Shown here in pieces: positions 1-8,710 of a stretch of 64,000 nt of DNA. The stretch is from UBA1369 sp964571725 (GTDB lineage: Bacteria > Patescibacteriota > Gracilibacteria > UBA1369). The position numbers and the translations under genes are program-made. The notes under the pieces are model-generated. The model worked only from the letters and a program-made list of their open reading frames with translations. It had not been told where the DNA came from and did not search any database. The stretch is taken from positions 186,001-250,000 of the forward strand of contig CAZNDB010000001.1 in the NCBI GenBank assembly GCA_964571725.1, given 5' to 3'. Position 1 is the stretch's first letter. Each line of letters starts with the position of its first letter.

Positions 1-2
1 TT

Positions 3-1730
3 GGCTCCCTGTCCGTTTCCGATTATGATTTCGGCTGGGCGGGAAACGGGGCTCCGGTTATTTCCATGCTTCCCCGGGCCAAAAAGATGGCCACGCTGCA
101 ACTCAAAAATATTGGTAAAAAGTCCTGGGATGCCAACACCTATTTTAAAATTAGAAACAACCAGAATTCACAAACCTTCCTGAGGAACGCGCAGGAAATA
201 TTGACCGGTACTACGGGCAGGGAAGTGAAACCTGGTGAAATTGTCACCATTCAAGTGTTGTTGAATTCCACTCCCACCAGTGGATCGGCCTTGATTGATC
301 TGCAGCCTGTCGTCAATGGCAGCGTCACAGTCGAAAAATTCCTCAGTTTTGGCATTCAGGTGAAATCACCGGCACCGAGGAAAAAATACGATTATGATTT
401 GATCAGTGTTATCTACGGAAAAAATGAATTTAAAAAAGGCGATCTGATTGACGTTACGGTTAAACTGCGCAACAAAGGTACTTCCCCCTGGCAGAGTGCC
501 GGCAACAATAAAGTGACTCTGGGGGCAGATAAACCCAGGGATCATAAAAACCTGCTGCTTCCCACTCCTTCCACCCGTCTGGCCGACCAGGTCGAAACAC
601 TGGTTCAATCGGGTGAAATTGCCACCTACAAATTTACCATAAAAGTTCCGGACCAGGACGGCATTTACCGGGAATATTTTGCTCCCGTCGTCGAAGGTAT
701 CCAATGGATGGAAAATCGTGAATCTTTCCTGCAAATCAAAGTTGGCAATTCCGACAAATTGATGACGCCCGATCCGGGAGAAGGTGCCGCTGTAACTACA
801 GCCAGTTCCGCCACTCCGACCGGCAGCGCCACCATTAACGTCGCGCCGATTAAACTGAATGTCGATTCCCGTCCCCGCAATATCCGCATTGATCTGGCCT
901 ATCGCGGTAATCCCGCGGTAATTTCCGCCAACGGCAATTTTTCAATCTATGAGGGGGCCAATAAACTGGTCGATCTCTCGGCCGATCAACAGGTTAACGT
1001 TCAATATGAAAATTCGGTATTCAAAGTCACCGCCAAACTGAAAACCTATACCGTTGCTTCCCGTCCCCGATTTATTCCGGCTCCCGGAGTGATCATGAGA
1101 GTCGATAACTGGGAGAGACGCAACACCTGGGGAGATAAGGCCAACAACAATGAATTCAGGGGAATCCTGGAGGCCCTCATCTACAACGGGGAATTGCACC
1201 TGATCAATGAACTGCCCCTGGAGGATTATCTGAAGGGAATCGCCGAGGAAAGTTCGGAAGCCCCGGACGAAAAGATCAAAACCATCATGGTTATCGCCAG
1301 AACCTACGCCCGTTTTTACATGGATGTGGTGCAGAAGTTCCCCGGCGCGCCGTTCGACCTGAACGACGACCCCAATTATTCTCAGAAATACCTCGGTTAT
1401 TCGTTCGAAAAGCGTTCGCCCAAGACGGCGCGCCTGGCCGCCGAAACCGCCGGTCAATACGTGACCTGGCAGGGCAAACTGATCAAAACGCCTTATTTCA
1501 GCAAATCCGACGGAAAACGCACCATTTCAGCCGAAGCCAAATGGGGCTGGACCGATACGCCCTTTCTGGTCAGCGTTGATGATTCACAATGTCAGTCCAC
1601 GGCCTTTGCCGGACACGGAGTAGGTCTGTCCGGTTGCGGAGCGACAGCTCTGGCCAAGCAGGGAAAAACCTACCAGGAAATTATTAAATATTATTATCAG
1701 GGAACAGTGGTTAGCCAGTCCGCCTACTAA
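3..1730 (+). CDS. SpoIID/LytB-domain surface protein (5' end cut by window)
   Basis: The reading frame is open to the left edge, so the N-terminus lies outside the window; the first internal ATG is at 66. Numbering from that ATG, residues about 10-225 look like two Ig-like beta-sandwich modules of the kind found next to peptidoglycan-acting domains, and about 375-550 form a SpoIID/LytB domain: ELPLEDYLKGIAEE, IARTYARFY and a C-terminal GHGVGLSGCGATALAKQG followed by IIKYYYQG. SpoIID in sporulating Firmicutes is a lytic transglycosylase; outside sporulators the domain occurs in surface proteins of uncertain activity. The product is probably exported and acts on or anchors to the wall. A short gene follows 7 nt downstream. 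Confidence 0.8.
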   Translation, partial: GSLSVSDYDFGWAGNGAPVISMLPRAKKMATLQLKNIGKKSWDANTYFKIRNNQNSQTFLRNAQEILTGTTGREVKPGEIVTIQVLLNSTPTSGSALIDLQPVVNGSVTVEKFLSFGIQVKSPAPRKKYDYDLISVIYGKNEFKKGDLIDVTVKLRNKGTSPWQSAGNNKVTLGADKPRDHKNLLLPTPSTRLADQVETLVQSGEIATYKFTIKVPDQDGIYREYFAPVVEGIQWMENRESFLQIKVGNSDKLMTPDPGEGAAVTTASSATPTGSATINVAPIKLNVDSRPRNIRIDLAYRGNPAVISANGNFSIYEGANKLVDLSADQQVNVQYENSVFKVTAKLKTYTVASRPRFIPAPGVIMRVDNWERRNTWGDKANNNEFRGILEALIYNGELHLINELPLEDYLKGIAEESSEAPDEKIKTIMVIARTYARFYMDVVQKFPGAPFDLNDDPNYSQKYLGYSFEKRSPKTARLAAETAGQYVTWQGKLIKTPYFSKSDGKRTISAEAKWGWTDTPFLVSVDDSQCQSTAFAGHGVGLSGCGATALAKQGKTYQEIIKYYYQGTVVSQSAY

Positions 1731-1737
1731 TCAATCT

Positions 1738-1998
1738 ATGAAAGCACTTCCCCTGGAGGAAAGTTCTTCCTCCGCGCAAAATCAGCAATACCGCAGAAAT
1801 AAAACCAACCCCCGTCTGGTGAAATATAAAATTGCCGTAAAAAAGCTTTCCAGGAGGTTGAACCAGTACGCCGATCACGAGCTGGGGGAGAGTGATATCC
1901 TGCTGCTTTTACAGGACACGCGCAGCCAGGTGATCAATCTTCATATAGCCAGACAGCAATTGCACAAAAAGCCCGTGAAAAAGAACCGCCGTTCCTAA
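1738..1998 (+). CDS. Small basic hypothetical protein (86 aa)
   Basis: It starts 7 nt after the SpoIID-domain gene on the same strand, so the two are probably cotranscribed, and it ends 37 nt before the convergent rsmI stop. The protein is rich in Lys, Arg and Gln with a predicted helical core (roughly residues 28-75) and a very basic C-terminus ending KKNRRS. No signal peptide, membrane segment or catalytic motif is visible. I do not recognise a family. That it is a real gene rests on its tight spacing and on the absence of any competing gene in this stretch. Confidence 0.55.
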   Translation: MKALPLEESSSSAQNQQYRRNKTNPRLVKYKIAVKKLSRRLNQYADHELGESDILLLLQDTRSQVINLHIARQQLHKKPVKKNRRS

Positions 1999-2035
1999 CT
2001 GCCGCTCCCGAATTCCCGGCCTCTTTTGGTTGAAA

Positions 2036-2704
2036 TCAACCGAAATTTTTCCCCGCCATAATTACCACAAATTCGCCTTTGGGGTTTTTTCTCGAGAAAT
2101 ATTCATAAAGATCAGCCGCGCTGCCTTCCCTGAATTCCTCGAATATTTTGGTTAACTCCCGGGCCACGACCATTTTTCTGTCCGGGAAATACTGTTCGAA
2201 TTCCTTGAGGGTTTTCAGAATGCGATGGGGGGATTCATAAAAAACAATGGTATTTTCTTCTTCCTGCAATTTTTTCAGCATGGTCTGCCGGCCCTTCTTC
2301 ATAGGCAAAAACCCCAGATACAGAAAATGGTTGATGGGCAGACCGCTGGCCGACAGGGCGGCTAAAAAAGCGGAAGGGCCGGGCAGGGGAGAGACTTGAA
2401 TTCCTGCTTTCCTGGCCGCATTAACCAGTAAAAAACCGGGATCGGAAATCCCTGGCGTCCCGGCATCGGATATCAGGGCGATATTTTTTCCTGCCGATAA
2501 CTGTTGTATCAGTTCATTCAATTTGCGTTCATCCGAAAAAGCATGGAAAGAAGTCATCGGTGTGCCAATTTCATATTTTTTCAAAAGTATGCCGGAAGTT
2601 CTGGTGTCTTCGGCGGCAATCAGATCAACTTCTTTCAGTACGCGCAGGGCCCGCGCGGAGATGTCCTCTAGATTACCGATGGGTGTGGCTACAATGTAAA
2701 GCAT
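2036..2704 (-). CDS. rsmI: 16S rRNA (cytidine1402-2'-O)-methyltransferase RsmI
   Basis: This tetrapyrrole-methylase-fold enzyme methylates the 2'-OH of C1402 in the decoding centre of 16S rRNA using SAM. The family signatures are present in order: ATPIGNLEDI near the N-terminus, AAEDTR, ALISDAGTPGISDPG in the SAM-binding region, PLPGPSA, and FYESPHR. At 222 residues it is shorter than E. coli RsmI (286) and lacks most of the C-terminal extension. It is the last gene of a minus-strand operon, starting 1 nt after the tsaB-like stop, downstream of three pseudopilin genes. Confidence 0.93.
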   Translation of the reverse strand: MLYIVATPIGNLEDISARALRVLKEVDLIAAEDTRTSGILLKKYEIGTPMTSFHAFSDERKLNELIQQLSAGKNIALISDAGTPGISDPGFLLVNAARKAGIQVSPLPGPSAFLAALSASGLPINHFLYLGFLPMKKGRQTMLKKLQEEENTIVFYESPHRILKTLKEFEQYFPDRKMVVARELTKIFEEFREGSAADLYEYFSRKNPKGEFVVIMAGKNFG

Positions 2705-2705
2705 A

Positions 2706-3137
2706 TCAGTTGTTAAATTTTTGCTTTTTGGAAGGGGAAATCATCGGCTCGGTCTTATAAACCGGCCTGGCCAGTGTAACCTGTTTCCATCCTTTGTTAA
2801 AATTATCTGAAACAAGTCGTGCCAGTTCCTCATTGCCCAGTGCCTGCTCCAGCTGCATTTCATAGATTCCGGCTTCTGTTGCCATGGCCAGAATATTGGC
2901 AATGGTCACTCCGATTCTGGTCGCGGAGAAATTACCGGTTCCCACCACGCTGACAATTTTGGCAATATCATTCCAGGCGTATCCGGCAGACATGAGCATA
3001 CTTTCTATTTCCGGAATAATTCTTTTGATTTCGTCCTTTTCCGATTTCCAGTTCGCGGCATATCCCAACTGCCCTCCGGCATTCATGATTAATACCTGCG
3101 TTTCCGGGAAAACTGTCTGAATTACCAGAGTAAGCAT
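2706..3137 (-). CDS. tsaB: TsaB-like (YeaZ) protein, short form
   Basis: The N-terminal half resembles TsaB, the non-catalytic partner of TsaD in N6-threonylcarbamoyladenosine (t6A37) tRNA modification. The best match is VVGTGNFSATRIGVTIANILA, aligning with the family motif GPGSFTGLRIG. At 143 residues it is well short of usual TsaB (about 220-230) and keeps essentially only the first ASKHA subdomain. The N-terminal motif (normally a DTS-type start) is weak here (VIQTVFPETQVLI). It sits 6 nt after the last pseudopilin gene and 1 nt before rsmI, so it is translated within that operon. Confidence 0.6.
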   Translation of the reverse strand: MLTLVIQTVFPETQVLIMNAGGQLGYAANWKSEKDEIKRIIPEIESMLMSAGYAWNDIAKIVSVVGTGNFSATRIGVTIANILAMATEAGIYEMQLEQALGNEELARLVSDNFNKGWKQVTLARPVYKTEPMISPSKKQKFNN

Positions 3138-3143
3138 GTTGAT

Positions 3144-4262
3144 TTATTCGGCTGTTTTACAGGTTGTGAAGGTGGCTCCCGAACCGGTGATGGAATAGGT
3201 GTCGGCGGCAAAATAGCTTTTAACTTCGCTTTGCACGCGGGGAGAAATGGTGGTCTGTAAAACAATGGGGGTAAAATCTGCGCTGGTCAGACCGAGTTTT
3301 TCCAATTCCTCGTCACTGGGTCTGGCCTCCAGAGTTATAACCACTCTGGGTTGCGTCAAAGTATCGGCTTCGGCAAATGCCTTGTGCGGATCATCCCCGG
3401 GTGAAATCCTGAAACTCAAGTGTGTGACATTCGTTCTGAGCGGGCTGATCGGGATGAATCCGGTATATATGTCACCGCTGAGTAGAGTCTCTTCCAAAGT
3501 GGCGACAGTGTCGCAGCTGTAATCATTGGCGCAGCAAAGCGCATTACTGCCGGATTTGCAGTCTTTCCACTTCTCGGTCAAACCGTCTCCATTCGCGTCT
3601 TCTCCGAGTATTTCAACCATAGCCAGTGATTTTTTAAGCGGAGCCTGACTGACGGTTTTTAGCGCGAAAATGGTTTTGGTGTTCCCGTCACGGTTGATCA
3701 GATAAAGTTCCTTTGTTTCATTGTCATTTTTTACCGTGCAGCCGGCGGGGCCGCCAAACACATAAACCGGGCAAAAGGCATTGGAAGGTACAGCCATTCC
3801 TACCGGAACAGGTGCGCCTTTATAGGGATATTCACCCGTATTCAAATCGATCGAAGGTTTAAATACTACGCAACCGTCCTGTCCATAATAAGGTTTTCCG
3901 TCGTTGCAAAAGGCACCGAGAGTTCCAACAGGTTTAGATAAATCGGTCGGAGTTCCGATACCGGGATTATAAAATTGTGCCGCATAACAGCCAAAAAACT
4001 CGCCATAGAGATGGTCCTCGCTAACTGCTTTGTTAAAATATTCTTCATAATCAATCGTATTGCTGCGAATACTGCGGGACATTCTCTCCATCATGAACCT
4101 GGCGTCTTCATAAATTGCGTTTTCCAGTGCCAGGCGCCCCTGTATTCTGGTGATATTGATGAAAATATTGATCGCTATCAGCCCCACTAATGAAAACAGC
4201 GAGACTGAAACCAGCACTTCAATCAGTGTAAATCCCTTATTGTTTCTTCTGATTTTTATCAT
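3144..4262 (-). CDS. Type IV pilin-like protein (PilW/GspJ type)
   Basis: I place the start at the internal ATG at 4262 (protein MIKIRRNNKGFTLIEVLVSV...), because a short basic leader followed by the prepilin-peptidase site G/FTLIE with Glu at +5 and a hydrophobic helix is the canonical class III signal. The upstream 21 codons overlap the previous gene and are not pilin-like. The mature protein (about 363 aa) has an alpha1 helix followed by ARFMMERMSRSIRSN, typical of PilW/GspJ minor pseudopilins, and a Cys-containing C-terminal region. It overlaps the upstream stop as ATGA, which implies translational coupling. Confidence 0.85.
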   Translation of the reverse strand: MIKIRRNNKGFTLIEVLVSVSLFSLVGLIAINIFINITRIQGRLALENAIYEDARFMMERMSRSIRSNTIDYEEYFNKAVSEDHLYGEFFGCYAAQFYNPGIGTPTDLSKPVGTLGAFCNDGKPYYGQDGCVVFKPSIDLNTGEYPYKGAPVPVGMAVPSNAFCPVYVFGGPAGCTVKNDNETKELYLINRDGNTKTIFALKTVSQAPLKKSLAMVEILGEDANGDGLTEKWKDCKSGSNALCCANDYSCDTVATLEETLLSGDIYTGFIPISPLRTNVTHLSFRISPGDDPHKAFAEADTLTQPRVVITLEARPSDEELEKLGLTSADFTPIVLQTTISPRVQSEVKSYFAADTYSITGSGATFTTCKTAE

Positions 4263-5023
4263 TTCTTGTATTGGGATAAAGCACTTGTTAATTGAATTTG
4301 ATGCATGACCGCGCCATCCATCCATTGAACCGTCGAATAGACCTGCATCAGATCGGGTTGACCGGCAACGACTGGGCCGTTGGGCCAGGGAGACTGAGCC
4401 CAGGTTACGGGATTGATCGTTTTATATACAATATTTATGCTGCGGTAAAACTTGGTGTTTTCTACAAAAGTGGCTCCTGCGCCGGTATAGAAAGTGCCAA
4501 GATAATCCCGGTCGTCATTTTTCCAGTTTCCGTCTCCATTAATGTCTAGATTGTTATTGTCACTGTCTACATCTGCGTCAAGGTCCCAGTATTTCAGTCT
4601 GTACACCTCTTCCGCGGGCGATATACCGTCGTTAAGATTTAGTTTAATGCTTTCCATCTGCCCCAAAACGTCTCCCAACGCGTAGCCTTGATTTGAGGTG
4701 ATCTGAACGTCAGCTGGCGCAATTCTGTTTGGATCGGAACAATTTGTCAGTTCCGGTCTGATATTCCAGCATCCCTGTCGGTTGGCACTGAAACGGATCC
4801 AGTTGGTATCGCGCAAATTTCGCATGTATTCAATGCCTTCCTGGGCCAAATTAAGGGCCATCAGGGCATCTTTATTATAAATATTGGCGTTGATGGCCGC
4901 CAAAATAAGTGTGGTGGCGGAGACTGAACCGATGGTCATAACAACCAGCGCCACCATTACCTCCAAGAGCGTTTCCGCTCTTTTCCTGTTGTCCGCCCAC
5001 TTTTTAATTGTCTTTATAATCAT
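4259..5023 (-). CDS. Minor pseudopilin (PilV/GspI type)
   Basis: The 254-residue protein begins with a basic leader and then RAETLLEVMVALVVMTIGS, a pilin N-terminus with Ala rather than Gly before the scissile bond and Glu at +5. The following segment (LNLAQEGIEYMRNLRDTNW) is typical of PilV/GspI-like minor pilins in CPR genomes. It probably primes or caps a type IV pilus or pseudopilus used for attachment or DNA uptake. Start and stop overlap neighbours on both sides (TGATG upstream, ATGA downstream). No pilus ATPase, platform protein or prepilin peptidase is in the window. Confidence 0.8.
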   Translation of the reverse strand: MIIKTIKKWADNRKRAETLLEVMVALVVMTIGSVSATTLILAAINANIYNKDALMALNLAQEGIEYMRNLRDTNWIRFSANRQGCWNIRPELTNCSDPNRIAPADVQITSNQGYALGDVLGQMESIKLNLNDGISPAEEVYRLKYWDLDADVDSDNNNLDINGDGNWKNDDRDYLGTFYTGAGATFVENTKFYRSINIVYKTINPVTWAQSPWPNGPVVAGQPDLMQVYSTVQWMDGAVMHQIQLTSALSQYKK

Positions 5024-5682
5024 CAGGGGGTTGAACAGAGTGATACTTCCGGAATACCGGCAAGTTTATGAATAATAATTTGTCTGCATATACCCAGACT
5101 ATTATCAGTTAAGGAAATCGTAAGAAAAGGCGAAGTATTGAAAATCAGATTCTCATAAGCGATGTCTGCGTAGTTTGGGCTAAAAAAAATACTGCTTTCA
5201 ACCGGGGTGGTTCCCTCACCGTCTTTTATTTCAAGACTCATTGTTTTTGGCAGAATCAACCTGTCCAGAATCAGATCGTTTCCCAGATAATATTGCGTAC
5301 CGGGATCGAATTGCCCTTTGGCGCTCAATGAGCCTGCCGCGGGGGGGTTGATGTCGGCAAACAGAGCAGCATTGGGTTTGAGCGAGGTAACGGTACCGGT
5401 GTTGAAGAACACGCCGTAATTCGCCGGCGTGACGAAGTCGGTAGAAGAAGTATCATTGTCGAAATAGGTAAAATCCATCTGTCCTTTGCCGCTGATCGCC
5501 TGGCTGCGCGCATTGTTAACCAGACTGTATAACTTGATGAAAGTATTGTTGTAAACCTGAAAAGACTGGGACTGCAGCAACGCCGAAAAGGAGAGCGCCA
5601 AAACAATAATTATAATTGCAGTTACAATTACCAGTTCTATTAAGGTAAAACCCGCCCTTATTGGTATGATTTTATTTTTCAT
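5023..5682 (-). CDS. Pseudopilin (GspH/FimT type)
   Basis: This is a 219-residue protein with a classical prepilin signal: MKNKIIPIRAGFTLIELVIVTAIIIIV. Cleavage after Gly11 would leave Phe+1 and Glu+5. The sequence after the hydrophobic helix (LYSLVNNARSQAISGKGQM) matches the GspH/FimT pattern. It is the first gene of the operon pseudopilin x3 - tsaB-like - rsmI; its start lies 31 nt from the leuS stop on the same strand, so read-through from leuS is possible. Confidence 0.85.
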   Translation of the reverse strand: MKNKIIPIRAGFTLIELVIVTAIIIIVLALSFSALLQSQSFQVYNNTFIKLYSLVNNARSQAISGKGQMDFTYFDNDTSSTDFVTPANYGVFFNTGTVTSLKPNAALFADINPPAAGSLSAKGQFDPGTQYYLGNDLILDRLILPKTMSLEIKDGEGTTPVESSIFFSPNYADIAYENLIFNTSPFLTISLTDNSLGICRQIIIHKLAGIPEVSLCSTP

Positions 5683-5713
5683 GTTTTTACTTTTCCGACC
5701 AATACTAACACAA

Positions 5714-8155
5714 CTACGGTTTTACCACAAAACTTAGCAATTTGCCCCTGATATAAATCTCTTTGATGATTTTTCCTTCGGCCAGATATTTAGCCACATT
5801 GGGTTCAGCCTTGGCGGTTTCCAGAATGCTTTCCTGTTCAGAATCAGACGGCACTTCAATTTCTCCGCGGACTTTTCCGTTTACCTGCACAGCAATTTTT
5901 ACAGTGTCCTCAGCCAGATATTGCTCATCATAGGCAGGCCATTCCGCTTCAACCACGCTGTCCTTGCCCCCCAGCATTTGCCACAATTCTTCTCCCAGAT
6001 GAGGGGCGAAAGGTGAGAGAATCAACACAAACTTTTTCCAGATTTCAGCTGATTCCTTCCCCAGATCAAGCTCGGCCAGCTCATTGACGAAAATCATCAA
6101 TTGGGCAACTGCCGTATTGAATCTGAAACCCTCAATATCGCTGCCCACTTTTTTTATTGTTTTATGAAGGACATTCAAAGCTTTTTTCAGTGTCTGTGGA
6201 TCCGGCTGACCTTTTTTCTGCATGGCCCGTTCAACCGCCGCATAGGCGCGGTCCAGAAACCGCCGGGCTCCGATCAGACTCTTGGTATTCCAGCTGACGG
6301 CCTGGTCAAAGGGTCCCATAAACATTTCGTATACGCGCAAAGTGTCAGCCCCGAACTCTTCCACTACCTGGTCCGGATTAATGACATTTCCCCAGCGTTT
6401 GCTCATTTTCCGTCCGTCTTCCCCCATAATCAGACCCACATGCTGCAAACGCACGAACGGTTCGTCATAGCTGACCGCGCCAATGTCATATAGAAATTTA
6501 TGCCAGAAACGGGCGTAAATCAGATGTCTGGTGGCATGTTCCGCTCCTCCCACGTAAAAATCCACCGGAGACCAGTGGGTCTCCTTTTTTTTGTCCACCA
6601 GGGCTTTGCGGTTGCCGACGTCAATATAGCGCAGATAATACCAGGAAGATCCCGCCCATTGCGGCATCGTATTCGTCTCACGTCGGCCGGGGCCTGCACA
6701 TTTCGGGCAGGTTGTCTTGACCCACTCCTCGATTTTGGCCAGCGGGGATTCTCCGGTGCCGCTGGGTTCATATTCCTTCACTTCGGGTAGCTCCACGGGT
6801 AAATCTTCCAAGGGGACGGCTACCGGTCCGCATTTGTCGCAATGAATGATCGGGATCGGTTCGCCCCAGTATCGTTGCCGGGAAAACACCCAGTCCTTCA
6901 GTTTGTAATTAACTTTTCGCGCGCCTTCGCCGCTTTTTTCCAGCCAGTCGCACATAGCTTTTCTGGCTTCTTCCGAACCAAGTCCGCTGAAAGTTCCGGA
7001 ATCAACCAGTACGCCGTCTTCCGCAAAAGGCAGTGCGCTGTCTCCGTTCAATGAATTGATGGATCTCTTGATCGCGATTTTATATTTATTGGCGAATTCA
7101 AAATCCCTTTCATCATGGGCCGGTACGGCCATCACGCAGCCGGTGCCGTAGGAATTCAAAACATAATCGGCGATGTAGACATTTACTTCCTCTCCGTTAA
7201 AAGGATTTACGGCTTTTACGCCCTCCAGCAATACCCCCGATTTGTCTTTGTTCAGATCGGTTCTTTCCAGATCGGATTTGCTCTTGATCGATTCGATGTA
7301 ATCAATCACCTGATTCCAGTTTTTAATCTGTCCGCGGAGGCTTTCCACCAGCCGGTTTTCCGGCGCCAGTACTACATAGGTACAGCCGAAAATAGTATCC
7401 ACCCGGGTCGTGAATACGGTAATCACCTCATTGCTTTCCCGAATTTTAAAATTAATTTCCGCTCCCTCGCTGCGTCCGATCCAGTTGCGCTGCATGTCTT
7501 TGATCGATTGTTCCCAGTGGGGGAGTTTATCCAGATCGGCCAGCAGACGATCGGCATAGTCGGTAATCTTCAAAACCCACTGGCGGAGCGGCATTTTTTC
7601 AATTTGCGTGCCGCATCGTTCGCATTTGTCGCCGTCTTCCAGGTCTTCGTTGGCCAGGCCGGTTTTGCAGCTGGGACACCAGTTGATCGGTTCATAGGAT
7701 TCGTAGGCCAGCCCTTTTTCAAACATTTTTACGAAAATCCACTGGGTCCATTTGTAATAATTCGGGTCGGTAGTGTTGATTTCCCTGCTCCAGTCATAAT
7801 TGAAACCCAGCAGTCCCAGTTGTTTTTTATAGGTTTCGACATTTTTTTCGGTAGCGATGCGGGGATGAATCTTATTCTTCAGGGCATAATTTTCCGCCGG
7901 CAGTCCGAAGGCGTCAAATCCCATCGGATGAAGCACGTTGAAGCCTTGCTGGCGTTTCATCCGGGCAAAAATATCGGTGGCAATATAACCTTTTGGATGG
8001 CCTACGTGCAGACCGGCTCCGGAGGGGTAGGGGAACATGTCCAGAATATAATATTTGGGTTTGGAAAAATCAGCGGTGTCCACCTCATAAATTTTCGAAT
8101 TTTCCCACTTCATCTGCCACTTTTTCTCAATGGCCTGCGCTTGATAATTCGGCAT
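5714..8155 (-). CDS. leuS: Leucyl-tRNA synthetase
   Basis: LeuS charges tRNA-Leu with leucine in the cytoplasm. The start is set at the ATG at 8155 (MPNYQAQAIEKKWQ), the conserved N-terminus; the 24 codons further upstream are unrelated and run into the divergent gene. The 813-residue protein has the class I HIGH motif (HVGH, residues 50-53), a zinc-binding CPSC...CERC pair, the CP1 editing domain with TTRVDTIFGCTY, a second CDKC...CPKC module, and KMSKR near residue 584. The C-terminal anticodon-binding and leucine-specific domains are complete. No Shine-Dalgarno sequence precedes the start. Confidence 0.97.
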   Translation of the reverse strand: MPNYQAQAIEKKWQMKWENSKIYEVDTADFSKPKYYILDMFPYPSGAGLHVGHPKGYIATDIFARMKRQQGFNVLHPMGFDAFGLPAENYALKNKIHPRIATEKNVETYKKQLGLLGFNYDWSREINTTDPNYYKWTQWIFVKMFEKGLAYESYEPINWCPSCKTGLANEDLEDGDKCERCGTQIEKMPLRQWVLKITDYADRLLADLDKLPHWEQSIKDMQRNWIGRSEGAEINFKIRESNEVITVFTTRVDTIFGCTYVVLAPENRLVESLRGQIKNWNQVIDYIESIKSKSDLERTDLNKDKSGVLLEGVKAVNPFNGEEVNVYIADYVLNSYGTGCVMAVPAHDERDFEFANKYKIAIKRSINSLNGDSALPFAEDGVLVDSGTFSGLGSEEARKAMCDWLEKSGEGARKVNYKLKDWVFSRQRYWGEPIPIIHCDKCGPVAVPLEDLPVELPEVKEYEPSGTGESPLAKIEEWVKTTCPKCAGPGRRETNTMPQWAGSSWYYLRYIDVGNRKALVDKKKETHWSPVDFYVGGAEHATRHLIYARFWHKFLYDIGAVSYDEPFVRLQHVGLIMGEDGRKMSKRWGNVINPDQVVEEFGADTLRVYEMFMGPFDQAVSWNTKSLIGARRFLDRAYAAVERAMQKKGQPDPQTLKKALNVLHKTIKKVGSDIEGFRFNTAVAQLMIFVNELAELDLGKESAEIWKKFVLILSPFAPHLGEELWQMLGGKDSVVEAEWPAYDEQYLAEDTVKIAVQVNGKVRGEIEVPSDSEQESILETAKAEPNVAKYLAEGKIIKEIYIRGKLLSFVVKP

Positions 8156-8197
8156 ATTTATTATATAATATAACGATATTCGTAAAAATAAACTAAC

Positions 8198-8656
8198 ATG
8201 CCAAACCAAAACGAACAAGACTTGCACATTGTGGCCAATTTACTTAAAAGCATTGAACTTTTTAAGGACTTGGACGAACAGATCCATGCGGAAATCATCA
8301 AGCATGTTACTCTGGATTATTACCCGGAAAATTTTATCATCTTTAAAGAAGGTGAACCGGGCGACAAAATGTTCATCATTAAAACCGGCATGGTCAAGAT
8401 TTATCACGCCGGAGAAACACCCAGTTTCGACAAGGAGATTGCCGTGTTGGGAGACAACGATTTTTTTGGCGAAATGGCTTTGATTTCCGAAGAAAAACGC
8501 AACGCTACAGCCAAAACGCTGGAACCCACCCAGGTTTTTATTTTAAAAAAGGAAGACTTCCTGAATTTAATTTCCTCCAACCCCAAAATCGCCGAGCAAT
8601 TCAGTAAGGAGTTTTTGGAAAGAGTAAAAGCCAATACCAGAGAGAAAAACGCCTAA
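8198..8656 (+). CDS. Cyclic-nucleotide-binding domain protein, single domain
   Basis: The 152-residue protein is almost entirely one cNMP-binding beta-roll: FKEGEPGDKMFIIKTGMVKIY, then the phosphate-binding cassette FFGEMALISEEKRNATA, which keeps the Gly-Glu and Arg seen in ligand-binding members. Unlike CRP/FNR regulators it has no helix-turn-helix and ends soon after the beta-roll, so it is more likely a sensor or partner protein than a transcription factor. It is divergent from leuS across 42 bp. A TATAAT at 8164-8169 is a plausible -10 element. The natural ligand is unknown. Confidence 0.85.
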   Translation: MPNQNEQDLHIVANLLKSIELFKDLDEQIHAEIIKHVTLDYYPENFIIFKEGEPGDKMFIIKTGMVKIYHAGETPSFDKEIAVLGDNDFFGEMALISEEKRNATAKTLEPTQVFILKKEDFLNLISSNPKIAEQFSKEFLERVKANTREKNA

Positions 8657-8710
8657 TCCACAGCCCGTGCAGTTTTGGACTGTGCAATATAAATATACTT
8701 TTTTGCCCTG

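Noticed and set aside
7115..8173. 352-codon open frame on the plus strand inside leuS
   Set aside because: leuS is unequivocal on the other strand and no domain is visible in this frame.
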